Origin: Mycolicibacterium hodleri
GTDB taxonomy: Bacteria > Actinomycetota > Actinomycetes > Mycobacteriales > Mycobacteriaceae
Assembly (NCBI RefSeq): GCF_006439015.1
Contig: NZ_RCZG01000002.1
Coordinates: 124,001 to 188,000 of the forward strand
DNA: 64,000 nucleotides
Direction: 5' to 3'
This document shows positions 27,579-37,023 of the stretch, in pieces. Every line of letters begins with the position of its first letter. Within the stretch, counting starts at the first letter, position 1. A program made the position numbers and the translations under genes. The notes below the pieces were generated by a model. That model saw nothing but the letters and a program-made list of their open reading frames with translations. It had not been told where the DNA came from and ran no database searches.

Positions 27579-29588
27579 GCTAAGCGCACGTCGCGGTATT
27601 CGCGCTACTCCGGCGGGCCCGACCCACTGGCACCACCGGTCGACCTGCGCGAGGCGCTGGAACAGATCGGCCAGGACGTCATGGAGGGTAGTTCGCCGCG
27701 ACGTGCGCTGGCCGAGTTGATGCGACGCGGCACCGAGAACATGCGAGGCGCCGACCGGCTCGCCGCCGAGGCCAATAGCAAGCGGCGAAAGCTGTTGCAG
27801 GAGAACAATCTCGACGGCACACTGCAGGAGATCAAGAAGCTCCTTGACGAGGCGGTGCTCGCCGAGCGCAAGGAACTGGCCCGCGCGCTCGACGACGACG
27901 CTCGTTTCAACGAGCTGCAGTTGGAGGCGCTCCCACCGTCGCCAGCGAAGGCCGTACAGGAGCTGTCGGAATACGACTGGCGCAGCGACGAGGCGCGGCA
28001 GAAGTACGAGCAGATCAAGGACCTCATGGGCCGCGAGATGCTCGACCAGCGTTTCGCGGGCATGAAGGAAGCGTTGGAGAACGCCACCGCCGAAGACCGT
28101 CAGCGCGTCAACGACATGCTCGACGACCTGAACGAGTTGCTGGACAAGCACGCTCAGGGTCAGGACTCGCCCGAGGACTTCAACGAGTTCATGGCCAAGC
28201 ACGGCGAGTTCTTCCCCGAGAACCCGAAGAACATCGACGAGCTGCTGGACTCGTTGGCCAAGCGGGCGGCGGCCGCGCAGCGATTTCGAAACAGCCTGTC
28301 GGCTGATCAGCGTGCGGAGCTGGATGCATTGTCGCAGCAGGCCTTTGGCTCGCCCTCGCTGACCAACGCGCTCAACAAGCTGGACCAGCACCTGCAGAAT
28401 GCGCGACCCGGCGAAGACTGGCAGGGTTCGGAGCGCTTCAACGGCGACAACCCGATGGGGATGGGAGAGGGCGCCCAGGCGCTCGCCGACATCGGCGAGC
28501 TCGAGCAACTCGCCGAGCAGCTCTCGCAGAGTTACGCCGGTGCGCAGATGGACGACGTCGACCTCGACATGCTGGCCCGCCAGCTCGGCGACCAGGCCGC
28601 CATCGATGCGCGCACCCTGTCCGAACTCGAACGCGCGCTGATGAATCAGGGCTTCCTGGATCGCGACGCCGACGGTCAGTGGCGACTGTCGCCCAAGGCC
28701 ATCCGGCAGCTCGGACAGTCGATCCTTCGGGATGTGGCGCAACAACTTTCGGGACGCCATGGCGAGCGTGACACACGCCGGTCCGGGGCCGCCGGTGAGC
28801 TCACCGGGGCCACACGGCCGTGGCAGTTCGGCGACACCGAGCCGTGGAACGTGACGCGGACGCTGACGAATGCCGTTCTGCGGCAATCCGGCGGGCAGAA
28901 GCGAAGCGACCGGGGGATCGGCAGCGGTACCGGCGTCGCGGAGCTGCCGATGAAGATCACCGTCGACGACGTCGAGATCTCCGAAACCGAGAGCCGCACC
29001 CAGTCGGTGGTGGCCTTGCTCGTCGATACCTCGTTCTCGATGGTGATGGAGAACCGCTGGCTGCCGATGAAGCGGACGGCCCTCGCGCTGAACCAGCTCA
29101 TCAGCACGCGGTTCCGCTCCGACGATCTGCAGATCATCTCCTTCGGCCGGTACGCCCGCACCGTGAGTGCCGCGGAGTTGACCGGGCTGGAGGGCGTCTA
29201 CGAGCAGGGCACGAACCTGCACCATGCGCTGGCGCTGGCGTCACGGCATCTGCGTCGTCACCCCAATGCCCAACCGGTGGTCCTGATCGTCACCGATGGC
29301 GAGCCCACCGCGCACCTGGAGGACTATGGCGACGATGTTGGCGGTACTTCTGTGTTCTTTGACTACCCGCCGCACCCCCGGACCATCGCGCACACCGTGA
29401 AGGGCTTCGACGAGATCGCGCGGCTCGGTGCGCAGGTGACGATCTTCCGCCTCGGCAGTGATCCGGGGCTGGCGCGCTTCATCGACCAGGTGGCCCGGCG
29501 GGTGGAGGGACGGGTCGTCGTGCCCGATCTGGACGGGCTCGGCGCTGCCGTCGTCGGCGACTACCTACGCTCGCGTCGCAGGCGCTGA
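27576..29588 (+). CDS. VWA-domain protein partner of the MoxR ATPase (Rv0959-like)
   Basis: The protein is 670 aa. An N-terminal helical, charged region (about 1-390) carries long acidic helices. A linker follows, then a C-terminal von Willebrand A domain with MIDAS motif DTSFSM (about residue 487), Thr in EQGTNLHHAL and Asp in VTDGEP. Metal-dependent protein binding is expected, working with the AAA+ protein encoded upstream. ATG 27576 is chosen because GAGGAG lies 8 bases before it and length then matches M. tuberculosis (about 670). It is convergent with the next gene, 2 bases away. Confidence 0.88.
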   Translation: MAKRTSRYSRYSGGPDPLAPPVDLREALEQIGQDVMEGSSPRRALAELMRRGTENMRGADRLAAEANSKRRKLLQENNLDGTLQEIKKLLDEAVLAERKELARALDDDARFNELQLEALPPSPAKAVQELSEYDWRSDEARQKYEQIKDLMGREMLDQRFAGMKEALENATAEDRQRVNDMLDDLNELLDKHAQGQDSPEDFNEFMAKHGEFFPENPKNIDELLDSLAKRAAAAQRFRNSLSADQRAELDALSQQAFGSPSLTNALNKLDQHLQNARPGEDWQGSERFNGDNPMGMGEGAQALADIGELEQLAEQLSQSYAGAQMDDVDLDMLARQLGDQAAIDARTLSELERALMNQGFLDRDADGQWRLSPKAIRQLGQSILRDVAQQLSGRHGERDTRRSGAAGELTGATRPWQFGDTEPWNVTRTLTNAVLRQSGGQKRSDRGIGSGTGVAELPMKITVDDVEISETESRTQSVVALLVDTSFSMVMENRWLPMKRTALALNQLISTRFRSDDLQIISFGRYARTVSAAELTGLEGVYEQGTNLHHALALASRHLRRHPNAQPVVLIVTDGEPTAHLEDYGDDVGGTSVFFDYPPHPRTIAHTVKGFDEIARLGAQVTIFRLGSDPGLARFIDQVARRVEGRVVVPDLDGLGAAVVGDYLRSRRRR

Positions 29589-29590
29589 CG

Positions 29591-30178
29591 CTACTGCTGG
29601 GCCTTGCGCTTCTTGCGCTTGATGCCGACGCTGCCCAATAGCGAGAACCCGCGGATCGTGACGTGCGGTGCGCCTGGGCAGCCTTCCCCGCCGACGTGGT
29701 CGAAGGCACCCATGACGCCAACGCCCCTGACGGCGACGTTCAATTCAGGAGGCAGCAGGATGGTTTGTCCGCCGAAGATCGAGTACGAGTGGATCTCGAC
29801 GTCGGCTGCAGTGAAGTCGGCGTAGCGGAGGTCGATCACACCACCTCCGAACAGGGCCACGGAAGTCAACCGCTTCGGCACGTTCCACCGTCCGCGTCGC
29901 TCGAATCCACTCATGATCGCCAGCAGCAGCGTCGAGGGAGCAGGTTGGCCGGGGGCAATCGAGGGCGCCGTCGTGGCGATGCCGGGGAGGTCGGAGCTGA
30001 GGCGATCCAGCTCGTCGAACGTTTGTGCCGCGTACGCCTTCTTGAGGCGGTCTTCGAATTCCCTCATCTCGAGGCGACCCTGAGCGGCGGCATCGGTGAG
30101 CAACTGCACCACCGCAATGCGATCGGTGTCAGCAGCTCGCATCGATCCGGATCGCGACGCTCCATTGCTCATCGCCAT
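29591..30178 (-). CDS. DUF1707/LiaF-like domain protein (Rv0966c-like)
   Basis: The protein is 195 aa. The N-terminal DUF1707 (SHOCT-like) helical hairpin reads MRAADTDRIAVVQLLTDAAAQGRL through FEDRLKKAYAAQTFDELDRLSSDL. The C-terminal beta-helical cell-wall-active-antibiotic response region (LiaF/DUF2154) reads SVALFGGGVIDLRYADFTAADVEIHSYSIFGGQTILLP. A basic tail KRKKRKAQQ ends it. LiaF-like proteins sense envelope stress; the role in mycobacteria is unproven. It lies 51 bases after echA7 on the same strand. Confidence 0.82.
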   Translation of the reverse strand: MAMSNGASRSGSMRAADTDRIAVVQLLTDAAAQGRLEMREFEDRLKKAYAAQTFDELDRLSSDLPGIATTAPSIAPGQPAPSTLLLAIMSGFERRGRWNVPKRLTSVALFGGGVIDLRYADFTAADVEIHSYSIFGGQTILLPPELNVAVRGVGVMGAFDHVGGEGCPGAPHVTIRGFSLLGSVGIKRKKRKAQQ

Positions 30179-30229
30179 CGAGCCTACGGCGAACGCTCAG
30201 ACATGCAAGGTGCCGTGCGCAGAAGTTGC

Positions 30230-31012
30230 CTAATCGGTGTTTGGGTCGCTTCCGGTGACCCATCGTGGTGGGCGTTTCTCCAGGAAGGCCATCATGCCCT
30301 CGCGGGCCTCCTCGGAGACGAACAACCGTGCGGACTGGGCGGTCCGTGCCTCGGCGTGCGCGTCGAACCCCGCCCGCAGTGCAGCCGTAGTCAGCGCCTT
30401 GGACGACGCCAGTCCCTGCGGTGACCCCTTCGCGATCTCGGCCGCGAGCGTTGCCACCGTGGCGTCGACGGCATCCGCGGCGACCGTGATCAGGCCGATC
30501 CTCTCGGCCTCCGCGGGACCGAACTTCTCGCCGGTGACGAAGTAGCGGCCGGCGGCGCGCGCGGAGATCTTCGGCAGCAACGTCAGCGAGATGATCGACG
30601 GAGCCACGCCGATACGCGCCTCGGTCAGCGCGAAGGTGCTCGAGGGCCCTGCGACCACGATGTCGCACGCTCCGATCAGGCCCAGGCCACCCGCGCGGGC
30701 GTGGCCGTCCACCGCGCCGATGACGGGGACGGGTAGTTCGAGGATGGCCCGCAGCAGCTTGGTCATCTCCTGAGCCCTGTCGAGCGCGAGCTCGCTGGGA
30801 TCGCGTCCGGCCGCCTCGCCGAGGTCGGCGCCGGCACAGAAGGTGCCGCCGGTATGACCGAGTACGACGCACCGGACGTTCGGATCGGCCGTGACCGCCG
30901 CCAGGCCCTGGTGCAACTGCTGAACCAGCGCCGTCGACAGCGCGTTGCGGTTGAGCGGTGAGTCGAGCGTCAGTCGTGCGACGGCGCCGTCGACTCCGTA
31001 CGAGACGAGCAT
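30230..31012 (-). CDS. echA7: Enoyl-CoA hydratase/isomerase family protein
   Basis: This 260-aa crotonase-fold enzyme is the last gene of an acyl-CoA operon, equal to Rv0971c. RNALSTALVQQL, the oxyanion-hole strand GTFCAGADLGEAAG and AVDGHARAGGLGLIGACDIVVA are typical. In atu/liu pathways the equivalent hydrates the carboxylated enoyl-CoA (isohexenylglutaconyl- or methylglutaconyl-CoA), which is the inferred role. The ATG overlaps the fadE12 stop (TGATG). Confidence 0.9.
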   Translation of the reverse strand: MLVSYGVDGAVARLTLDSPLNRNALSTALVQQLHQGLAAVTADPNVRCVVLGHTGGTFCAGADLGEAAGRDPSELALDRAQEMTKLLRAILELPVPVIGAVDGHARAGGLGLIGACDIVVAGPSSTFALTEARIGVAPSIISLTLLPKISARAAGRYFVTGEKFGPAEAERIGLITVAADAVDATVATLAAEIAKGSPQGLASSKALTTAALRAGFDAHAEARTAQSARLFVSEEAREGMMAFLEKRPPRWVTGSDPNTD

Positions 31013-32169
31013 CAGTAGGACCGGGGGAGGCCCAGCGACGTCTGCGCGATGAAGTTGAGGATCATCTCGCGGCTGACCGGTGCGATGCGGGCCAGGCGCG
31101 ACGCCGTCAGCACCGATGCAATGCCGTACTCCTTGGTCAGCCCGTTGCCGCCGAGAGACTGCACGGCCTGGTCGACGGCGCGCACCGACGCCTCGCCCGC
31201 CGCGTACTTGGCCATGTTCGCGGCCTCCGCGGCACCGAAGTCGTCGCCGTCGTCGTACAGCGTGGCGGCCTTCTGCATCATCAGCCTGGCCAGCTCGATC
31301 TCGATGTAGTTCTGCGCCAACGGGTGCGAGATGCCCTGGTGCGCGCCGATCGGCGTCTTCCACACCTGGCGGGTCTTGACGTAGTCCGTCGCCTTGTTGA
31401 TCGCGAAGCGGCCCATGCCGACGGCGCTCGCGGCACCCATGATGCGCTCCGGATTGAGGCCGGCGAAGAGCTGCGCGATCGCCGCGTCCTCGGCGCCGAC
31501 GAGAGCATCAGCGGGCAGGCGCACCTCGTCGAAGAACAGCTGGAACTGGTTCTCGGGGCTGACGATCTCCATGTCGATCTTCGTCCAGGACACCCCCGGC
31601 GTATCGGTCGGCACCACGAACAGGGCCGGCTTCAGGTTGCCGGTCTTGGCCTCGGCCATTCGACTCACGACGAGGATCGCCTGCGCCTGATCGACACCCG
31701 AGATGTACACCTTCTGCCCGGAGAGAATCCAGTCGTCGCCGTCACGGCGGGCCGTCGTGGTGATCTTGTGTGAGTTCGAGCCGGCGTCGGGTTCGGTGAT
31801 GGCGAACGCCATCGTGATCGAGCCGTCGGCGATGCCGGGGATCCAGCGCTGCTTCTGTTGGTCGGTGCCGAACTTGCCGATGATGGTGCCGTTGATGGCG
31901 GGGGAGACGACCATCATCAGTAGGGCGCATCCGTGCGCGGACATCTCCTCCATGACGAGCGACAGCTCGTACATGCCCGCGCCGCCGCCGCCATACTCCT
32001 CCGGCAGGTTCACCCCGATGAAGCCGAGTTTGCCTGCTTCGCTCCATAACTCGGTCGTGTGCTCGCCGGCGCGCGCCTTCTCCAGGTAGTACTCCGGCCC
32101 GTAGCTGGCGGCCATGGCGGCGACGGCCTTGCGGAGTTCCTGCTGTTCGTCGGTTTCGGTGAAGCTCAT
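31012..32169 (-). CDS. fadE12: Acyl-CoA dehydrogenase
   Basis: This 385-aa FAD-dependent dehydrogenase introduces the alpha,beta double bond into an acyl-CoA. It has AFAITEPDAGSNSHKI (FAD/substrate loop), ILSGQKVYISG, FQLFFDEVRLP and the C-terminal VQSLGGNGLTKEY. The gene matches Rv0972c by position. Its ATG overlaps the accA2 stop (ATGA), so the two are translationally coupled. Branched or isoprenoid substrates are inferred from the neighbouring carboxylase. Confidence 0.93.
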   Translation of the reverse strand: MSFTETDEQQELRKAVAAMAASYGPEYYLEKARAGEHTTELWSEAGKLGFIGVNLPEEYGGGGAGMYELSLVMEEMSAHGCALLMMVVSPAINGTIIGKFGTDQQKQRWIPGIADGSITMAFAITEPDAGSNSHKITTTARRDGDDWILSGQKVYISGVDQAQAILVVSRMAEAKTGNLKPALFVVPTDTPGVSWTKIDMEIVSPENQFQLFFDEVRLPADALVGAEDAAIAQLFAGLNPERIMGAASAVGMGRFAINKATDYVKTRQVWKTPIGAHQGISHPLAQNYIEIELARLMMQKAATLYDDGDDFGAAEAANMAKYAAGEASVRAVDQAVQSLGGNGLTKEYGIASVLTASRLARIAPVSREMILNFIAQTSLGLPRSY

Positions 32170-34136
32170 TGAGATTCTCCTTCTGGGTTCTCGATACGGG
32201 CCATGACGAAGCCGACGTCGACCTGTTGGCCGGCGGTCACGTTGAGTTCTGCGAGCACGCCCCCGGTCGGGGCGGTGATGGTGTGCTCCATCTTCATCGC
32301 CTCCAGCCAGATCAGGGCCTGGCCGGCCTTGACGCGGTCGCCTACGGACGCGGCGACCTTGGTGACCGCACCCGGCATGGGCGCGAGCAACGAGCCGTGC
32401 GCGACATCGGAGTCCGGATCGGGAAAGCGCGGCTGCGCGGTCAGCCGGACCGGTCCGAGCGCAGAGTCGACGAAGATCTCAGCCGCGTACTGCGCAACGT
32501 CGAAGGGGATCTCCGCGCCCGCGGTCGTGAGCACGACCCGAGTCGGCGTCGACGACACCAGGGTCACCGTGGTGTCGCCGTCGAGTTCGAGGCCGCAGCG
32601 GCCCAGCCGATACCGCACCTCGTGCCCTTCTCCTGCGCCGTCCGCGTAGCGCTTGGTCTGGAAACCAGAGGCCAGGTTGCGCCAGCCGCTCGGTAGCCCG
32701 GGGAGTGCGGTTGCGGCGCTTCGGTTTTCGGCGGCATCGGCGAGGGCGGCTGCCACTGCAGACAGTCCGGGTGCCGATGGACCGGCCAAGGGCGCGGCCA
32801 ACACGGCCAGCCCGTGGGTGTCGAAGAACGCGGTGTCGGTGGCACCGTCGAGGAATGCGGGATGGCGCAGGACGTTCACCAGCAGATCACGGTTGGTGCG
32901 GATGCCGTGCAGCCGGGTGCGGGCCAGTGCGTCGGCGAGGATCGCGGCGGCCTGCCTGCGAGTCGGTGCGTAGGAGATGACCTTGGCCAGCATGGGATCG
33001 TAGAACACCGATACCGAAGATCCGCTCACCACTCCGGAGTCGACGCGCACGCCGGTGCGGCCGATGAGTCCGAACTCTATGGCCGTAGGCGGAACCTCGA
33101 AGCGGTGAATGGGCCCGGCCTGCGGCTGCCAACCCTTCGCCGGATCCTCCGCGTAAACACGAGCCTCGATCGAATGCCCCTGAGTGGCAGGCGGTTCGGG
33201 ATCGAGCCGTCCGCCGTCGGCAACCAAGAATTGCAGCTCGACGAGATCGAGGCCAGTGGTCTCCTCGGTGACGGGGTGCTCGACCTGCAGTCGGGTGTTC
33301 ATCTCCAGGAAGAAGAAGTCACCGAACTCGTCCGCCATGAACTCGACGGTGCCCGCACCGGTGTACCCGATGGCCTCGGCGGCCAGTCGGGCTGCGGCGA
33401 ACAGCTTGGCGCGCATGCCGGGGGTGCGCTCGACGAGGGGCGACGGGGCCTCCTCGATGATCTTCTGGTGGCGGCGCTGGATCGAGCACTCCCGCTCGCC
33501 GACCGCCCACACCGTGCCGTGTGCGTCGGCCATCACCTGCACTTCGACGTGGTGGCCGGTGGCCAGGTACTTTTCGCAGAACACCGTCGGATCGCCGAAG
33601 GCGGACTGCGCTTCCCGTCGTGCGGCCTCGGCCTGCCTGGGCAGCTCGGCGAGATCACGCACGACACGCATGCCACGTCCACCGCCGCCGGCCGACGCCT
33701 TCATCAGCACCGGTAGCTGATCGACGGTCACCGCCTCGGGGTCGAGCTCGTCGAGCACCGGCACGCCTGCCGCGGCCATCATCTTCTTGGCCTCGATCTT
33801 GCTGCCCATGGCCTGCACCGCCGCGACCGGCGGGCCGATCCACGTCAAGCCGACATCCTGCACTGCCGCGGCGAATTCAGCGTTCTCCGAGAGGAATCCG
33901 TAACCGGGATGGATGGCATCGGCACCCGCGGCACGGGCTGCGGCGATCAGTTGCGTGGCATCGAGATAGCCGTTGCGGCCGTCCAGGCGCACCCGGACGT
34001 CGGCCTCGGCGACGTGGGGGGACTGTGCGTCGGGGTCGGTGTAGACGGCGGCCGTGCCGATGCCGAGGCGACGGCACGTCGCGAAGACGCGGCGGGCGAT
34101 CTCCCCACGGTTGGCGACCAAAACTCGCGTGATCAT
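32166..34136 (-). CDS. accA2: Acyl-CoA carboxylase alpha subunit (biotin carboxylase + BCCP)
   Basis: The protein is 656 aa. The N-terminal biotin carboxylase starts RVLVANRGEIARRVF; the ATP-grasp loop is KASAGGGGRGMRVV and the active-site region includes ECSIQRRHQKIIEEAPS and FLEMNTRLQVEHPVTE. The C-terminal biotinyl domain carries the biotinylated Lys in EAMKMEH. With AccD2 it should carboxylate a branched enoyl-CoA such as geranyl- or methylcrotonyl-CoA (inference). ATG 34136 is chosen for the AAGGAAGG box just upstream, directly beside a palindromic repeat. Confidence 0.95.
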   Translation of the reverse strand: MITRVLVANRGEIARRVFATCRRLGIGTAAVYTDPDAQSPHVAEADVRVRLDGRNGYLDATQLIAAARAAGADAIHPGYGFLSENAEFAAAVQDVGLTWIGPPVAAVQAMGSKIEAKKMMAAAGVPVLDELDPEAVTVDQLPVLMKASAGGGGRGMRVVRDLAELPRQAEAARREAQSAFGDPTVFCEKYLATGHHVEVQVMADAHGTVWAVGERECSIQRRHQKIIEEAPSPLVERTPGMRAKLFAAARLAAEAIGYTGAGTVEFMADEFGDFFFLEMNTRLQVEHPVTEETTGLDLVELQFLVADGGRLDPEPPATQGHSIEARVYAEDPAKGWQPQAGPIHRFEVPPTAIEFGLIGRTGVRVDSGVVSGSSVSVFYDPMLAKVISYAPTRRQAAAILADALARTRLHGIRTNRDLLVNVLRHPAFLDGATDTAFFDTHGLAVLAAPLAGPSAPGLSAVAAALADAAENRSAATALPGLPSGWRNLASGFQTKRYADGAGEGHEVRYRLGRCGLELDGDTTVTLVSSTPTRVVLTTAGAEIPFDVAQYAAEIFVDSALGPVRLTAQPRFPDPDSDVAHGSLLAPMPGAVTKVAASVGDRVKAGQALIWLEAMKMEHTITAPTGGVLAELNVTAGQQVDVGFVMARIENPEGESQ

Positions 34137-34148
34137 GCTGCCTTCCTT

Positions 34149-34201
34149 GCGATTTGTGCACGCGCACCCGCGCTCACCGCGGCCAACCGTGCACAAATCG
34201 C
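34149..34201. repeat. Palindromic repeat element, copy 3, inside an operon
   Basis: A perfect 14-bp inverted repeat (34149-34162 with 34188-34201) starts GCGATTTGTG and ends CACAAATCGC, with CGCTCACC in the loop. It shares its outer arms and loop with copies at 4078 and 5027 but has a different inner stem that still pairs. It lies between accD2 and the ribosome-binding site of accA2. Confidence 0.75.
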
Positions 34202-34215
34202 GGGGGTATGGGGCG

Positions 34216-35811
34216 TCACATCCGGAAGACGCCGAAGTTCGACGTCCCCTCGATCGGGCCGCTCGCGATCGCGGACAGGCACATGCCGAGCACCGTCCGG
34301 GTGTCGCGAGGGTCGATGACACCGTCGTCGAACATCCTGCCGGACAGGAACATCGGCAGTGATTCGGCCTCGATCTGGGCCTCGATTGCGGCGCGGAGTG
34401 CTGCGTCGGCGTCGTCGTCGACCTGCTGGCCGCGAGCCTCGGCGGCGGCACGGCTGACGATGGAGATGACCCCGGCCAGCTGGGTACCGCCCATCACCGC
34501 CGACTTCGCGCTGGGCCAGGCGAACAGGAACCGCGGGTCATATGCCCTCCCGCACATGCCATAGTGACCCGCGCCGTAGGACGATCCCATCAGCAGCGAG
34601 ATGTGCGGCACCGTCGAGTTGGACACTGCGTTGATCATCATCGAACCGTGCTTGATCATCCCGCCTTCCTCGTACGCCTTACCGACCATGTAACCGGTCG
34701 TGTTGTGGAGGAACAACAGTGGCGTGTTCGACCTGTTGGCCAGCTGGATGAACTGGGTGGCCTTCTGGGATTCCTCGCTGAACAGCACGCCGCGCGCGTT
34801 GGCAAGGATGCCAATCTGGTAGCCGTGCAGCGTGGCCCAGCCGGTCACTAGCGATCCGCCGTAGAGGGGTTTGAACTCGTCGAAACGGGAGCCGTCGACG
34901 ACGCGGGTGATCACGTCACGTGGGTCGAACGGCACTCGCAGGTCGGCGGGCACGATGCCGATCAACTCGTTGGCGTCGAACAGCGGTTCGGTCACCGAAC
35001 GCGGTGCGGGTCCGGCCTTCTGCCAGTTGAGGCGGGCGACGATTCGACGGCCGATGCGGATGGCGTCTAGTTCGTCGACGGCGAGATAGTCGGCTAAACC
35101 CGAAGTGCGCGCGTGCATCTCGGCTCCGCCGAGTGATTCGTCGTCGGACTCCTCGCCCGTGGCCATCTTCACCAGCGGCGGGCCGGCGAGGAACACCTTG
35201 GAGCGTTCCTTGATCATCACGACGTAATCGGACATGCCGGGCACGTAGGCGCCACCGGCGGTGGAGTTGCCGAACACCAGCGCGATCGTGGGGATGCCCG
35301 CAGCCGAAAGACGGGTCAAGTCGCGGAACATCTGGCCGCCGGGAATGAAGACTTCCTTCTGCGTCGGCAGATCCGCGCCGCCCGACTCGACGAGCGATAT
35401 CACCGGCAGTCGGTTCTCGCGAGCGATTTGATTGGCGCGCAGGATTTTTCGCAGTGTCCATGGATTGCTGGTGCCACCCTTGACGGTGGGGTCGTTGGCG
35501 ACGATGAGGCACTCGACGCCCTCGACGACGCCGATCCCCGTCACGACGCTGGCACCCACGTGAAAGTCGCTGCCCCACGCGGCGAGCGGACTGAGTTCCA
35601 GGAACGGGGAATCCGGATCGACCAGGAACTCGACGCGCTCGCGGGGCGTCAGCTTTCCGCGGGCGTGATGCCGCTCCACGGACTTCGCGCTGCCGCCGGC
35701 CATCGCCTTGGCGTGCTCGACGTCGAGTTCGGCCAGCTTCGCGGTCATGGCCGCGGCGGCGTCGGTGAACGCTGGTGCCTTAGGGTCGACCAGCGACGTG
35801 AGCGGGCTCAC
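34216..35811 (-). CDS. accD2: Acyl-CoA carboxylase beta subunit (carboxyltransferase)
   Basis: This 531-aa carboxyltransferase pairs with AccA2. The N-terminal half has ARGKLTPRERVEFLVDPDSPFLEL and ANDPTVKGGTSNPWTLRKIL; the oxyanion and CoA region has GNSTAGGAYVPGMSDY. The C-terminal half has FLHNTTGYMVGKAYEEGGMIKHGS (methylcrotonyl/geranyl-CoA carboxylase type) and MGSSYGAGHYGMCGRAYDPR. The GTG at 35811 overlaps the fadE13 stop (GTGA). The sequence is nearer to MCC/GCC than to acetyl- or propionyl-CoA carboxylase. Confidence 0.94.
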   Translation of the reverse strand: MSPLTSLVDPKAPAFTDAAAAMTAKLAELDVEHAKAMAGGSAKSVERHHARGKLTPRERVEFLVDPDSPFLELSPLAAWGSDFHVGASVVTGIGVVEGVECLIVANDPTVKGGTSNPWTLRKILRANQIARENRLPVISLVESGGADLPTQKEVFIPGGQMFRDLTRLSAAGIPTIALVFGNSTAGGAYVPGMSDYVVMIKERSKVFLAGPPLVKMATGEESDDESLGGAEMHARTSGLADYLAVDELDAIRIGRRIVARLNWQKAGPAPRSVTEPLFDANELIGIVPADLRVPFDPRDVITRVVDGSRFDEFKPLYGGSLVTGWATLHGYQIGILANARGVLFSEESQKATQFIQLANRSNTPLLFLHNTTGYMVGKAYEEGGMIKHGSMMINAVSNSTVPHISLLMGSSYGAGHYGMCGRAYDPRFLFAWPSAKSAVMGGTQLAGVISIVSRAAAEARGQQVDDDADAALRAAIEAQIEAESLPMFLSGRMFDDGVIDPRDTRTVLGMCLSAIASGPIEGTSNFGVFRM

Positions 35812-36974
35812 GACTGGTATCCCAGCGTCTTGGCGGCCAAGCCGGTGAGGATCTCCGTGGTTCCGCCGCCGATGCCGAGGATGCGCATGTCGCGGTACTG
35901 CCGTTCGACCTCGGACTCGGCCATGTAGCCCATGCCGCCGAAGAGTTGAACGGCCGCGTTCGCCACCCACTCACCCGACTCGACGGCGGTGTTCTTGGCG
36001 AAGCAGACCTCGGTAATCAGGTTCGAGTCACCTGCAAGCTGCCGTTCGACCAGTGCCCGGGTGTAGACCCGCGCCACGTCAACCCGCCGCGCCATCTCGG
36101 CCAGCGTGTTCTGCACGGACTGGCGCGAGATCAGTTGCCTGCCAAAGGTTTCCCGGTTGCGACACCACTCGACGGTGAGGTCCAGGCATCGCTGCGCGCT
36201 CGAGTACGCCTGCGCGGCCAACCCGACGCGCTCGGAGACGAAGGCCCCAGCGATCTGAAGGAAGCCGCTGTTCTCGGCGCCGATCAGGTTGGCGACGGGC
36301 ACGCGGACGTCGGTGTAGGACAGTTCAGCGGTGTCCGAGGACCGCCAGCCCATCTTCTCGAGCTTGCGGCTGACTTGAAGTCCAGGTGAGCAGCCGAGTC
36401 CGTCTTTGTCGACGACGATGAGCGACACCCCGCCGGCACCGGGCCCGCCGGTGCGCGCAGCGGTCACCACGAAGTCGGCCCGCACGCCGGACGTGATGTA
36501 GGTCTTGGCGCCGTTGATGACGTAGTCGTCGCCATCCCTGACCGCCCTGGTGGTCAGATGTCCGACGTCGGACCCGCCCCCTGGTTCGGTGATCGCCAGC
36601 GAGCCGATCTTCTCCCCGCGCAACGTCGGCCGCACGTAGGTCTCGATCAGCCGCTCGTCACCCGAGGCGATCATGTGGGGTACCGCGATGCCGCACGTGA
36701 ATAGTGACGCGAACACACCGCCCGGGGCGCCGGACTGGTGCATCTCCTCGCAGATGACGACTGCGTCGGCCCCGTCACCGCCACCGCCGCCTACGGATTC
36801 GGGCATGCCCGCGCCGAGAAGCCCTGCCTCGCCTGCCTTGAGGTGAAGCTCGCGGGGGATGTCGCCGGTGCGTTCCCACTCGTCGACGTAGGGCAGGACC
36901 TCGCGCTCGGCGAAGGTTCGCACGGTCTTTCGGAGCTGCTCGCGTTCGGGGGTAGTCCAGATGTTCGTGCTCAT
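35808..36974 (-). CDS. fadE13: Acyl-CoA dehydrogenase
   Basis: This 388-aa FAD-dependent acyl-CoA dehydrogenase has SLAITEPGGGSDVGHL, VINGAKTYITSGVRADF, KMGWRSSDTAELSYTDVRVP and VQLFGGMGYMAESEVERQYRD. It would feed the AccA2/AccD2 carboxylase, as AtuD/LiuA do in Pseudomonas (inference). It is translationally coupled to accD2, and 49 bases separate it from the AtuA-like gene upstream. Confidence 0.93.
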   Translation of the reverse strand: MSTNIWTTPEREQLRKTVRTFAEREVLPYVDEWERTGDIPRELHLKAGEAGLLGAGMPESVGGGGGDGADAVVICEEMHQSGAPGGVFASLFTCGIAVPHMIASGDERLIETYVRPTLRGEKIGSLAITEPGGGSDVGHLTTRAVRDGDDYVINGAKTYITSGVRADFVVTAARTGGPGAGGVSLIVVDKDGLGCSPGLQVSRKLEKMGWRSSDTAELSYTDVRVPVANLIGAENSGFLQIAGAFVSERVGLAAQAYSSAQRCLDLTVEWCRNRETFGRQLISRQSVQNTLAEMARRVDVARVYTRALVERQLAGDSNLITEVCFAKNTAVESGEWVANAAVQLFGGMGYMAESEVERQYRDMRILGIGGGTTEILTGLAAKTLGYQS

Positions 36975-37003
36975 TACTCGGCTTCCTCTCGCTCCGGTCC
37001 TCG

Positions 37004-37015
37004 CTCGTGCCTCGC
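37004..37015 (-). repeat. GCGAGGMACGAG motif in an intra-operon gap
   Basis: On the minus strand this reads GCGAGGCACGAG within a run of GCGAGG-like units between the AtuA-like gene and fadE13. The same motif occurs in both copies of the duplication at 27464-27578. It may be a dispersed mycobacterial intergenic repeat. Confidence 0.35.
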
Positions 37016-37023
37016 TGCGATCC

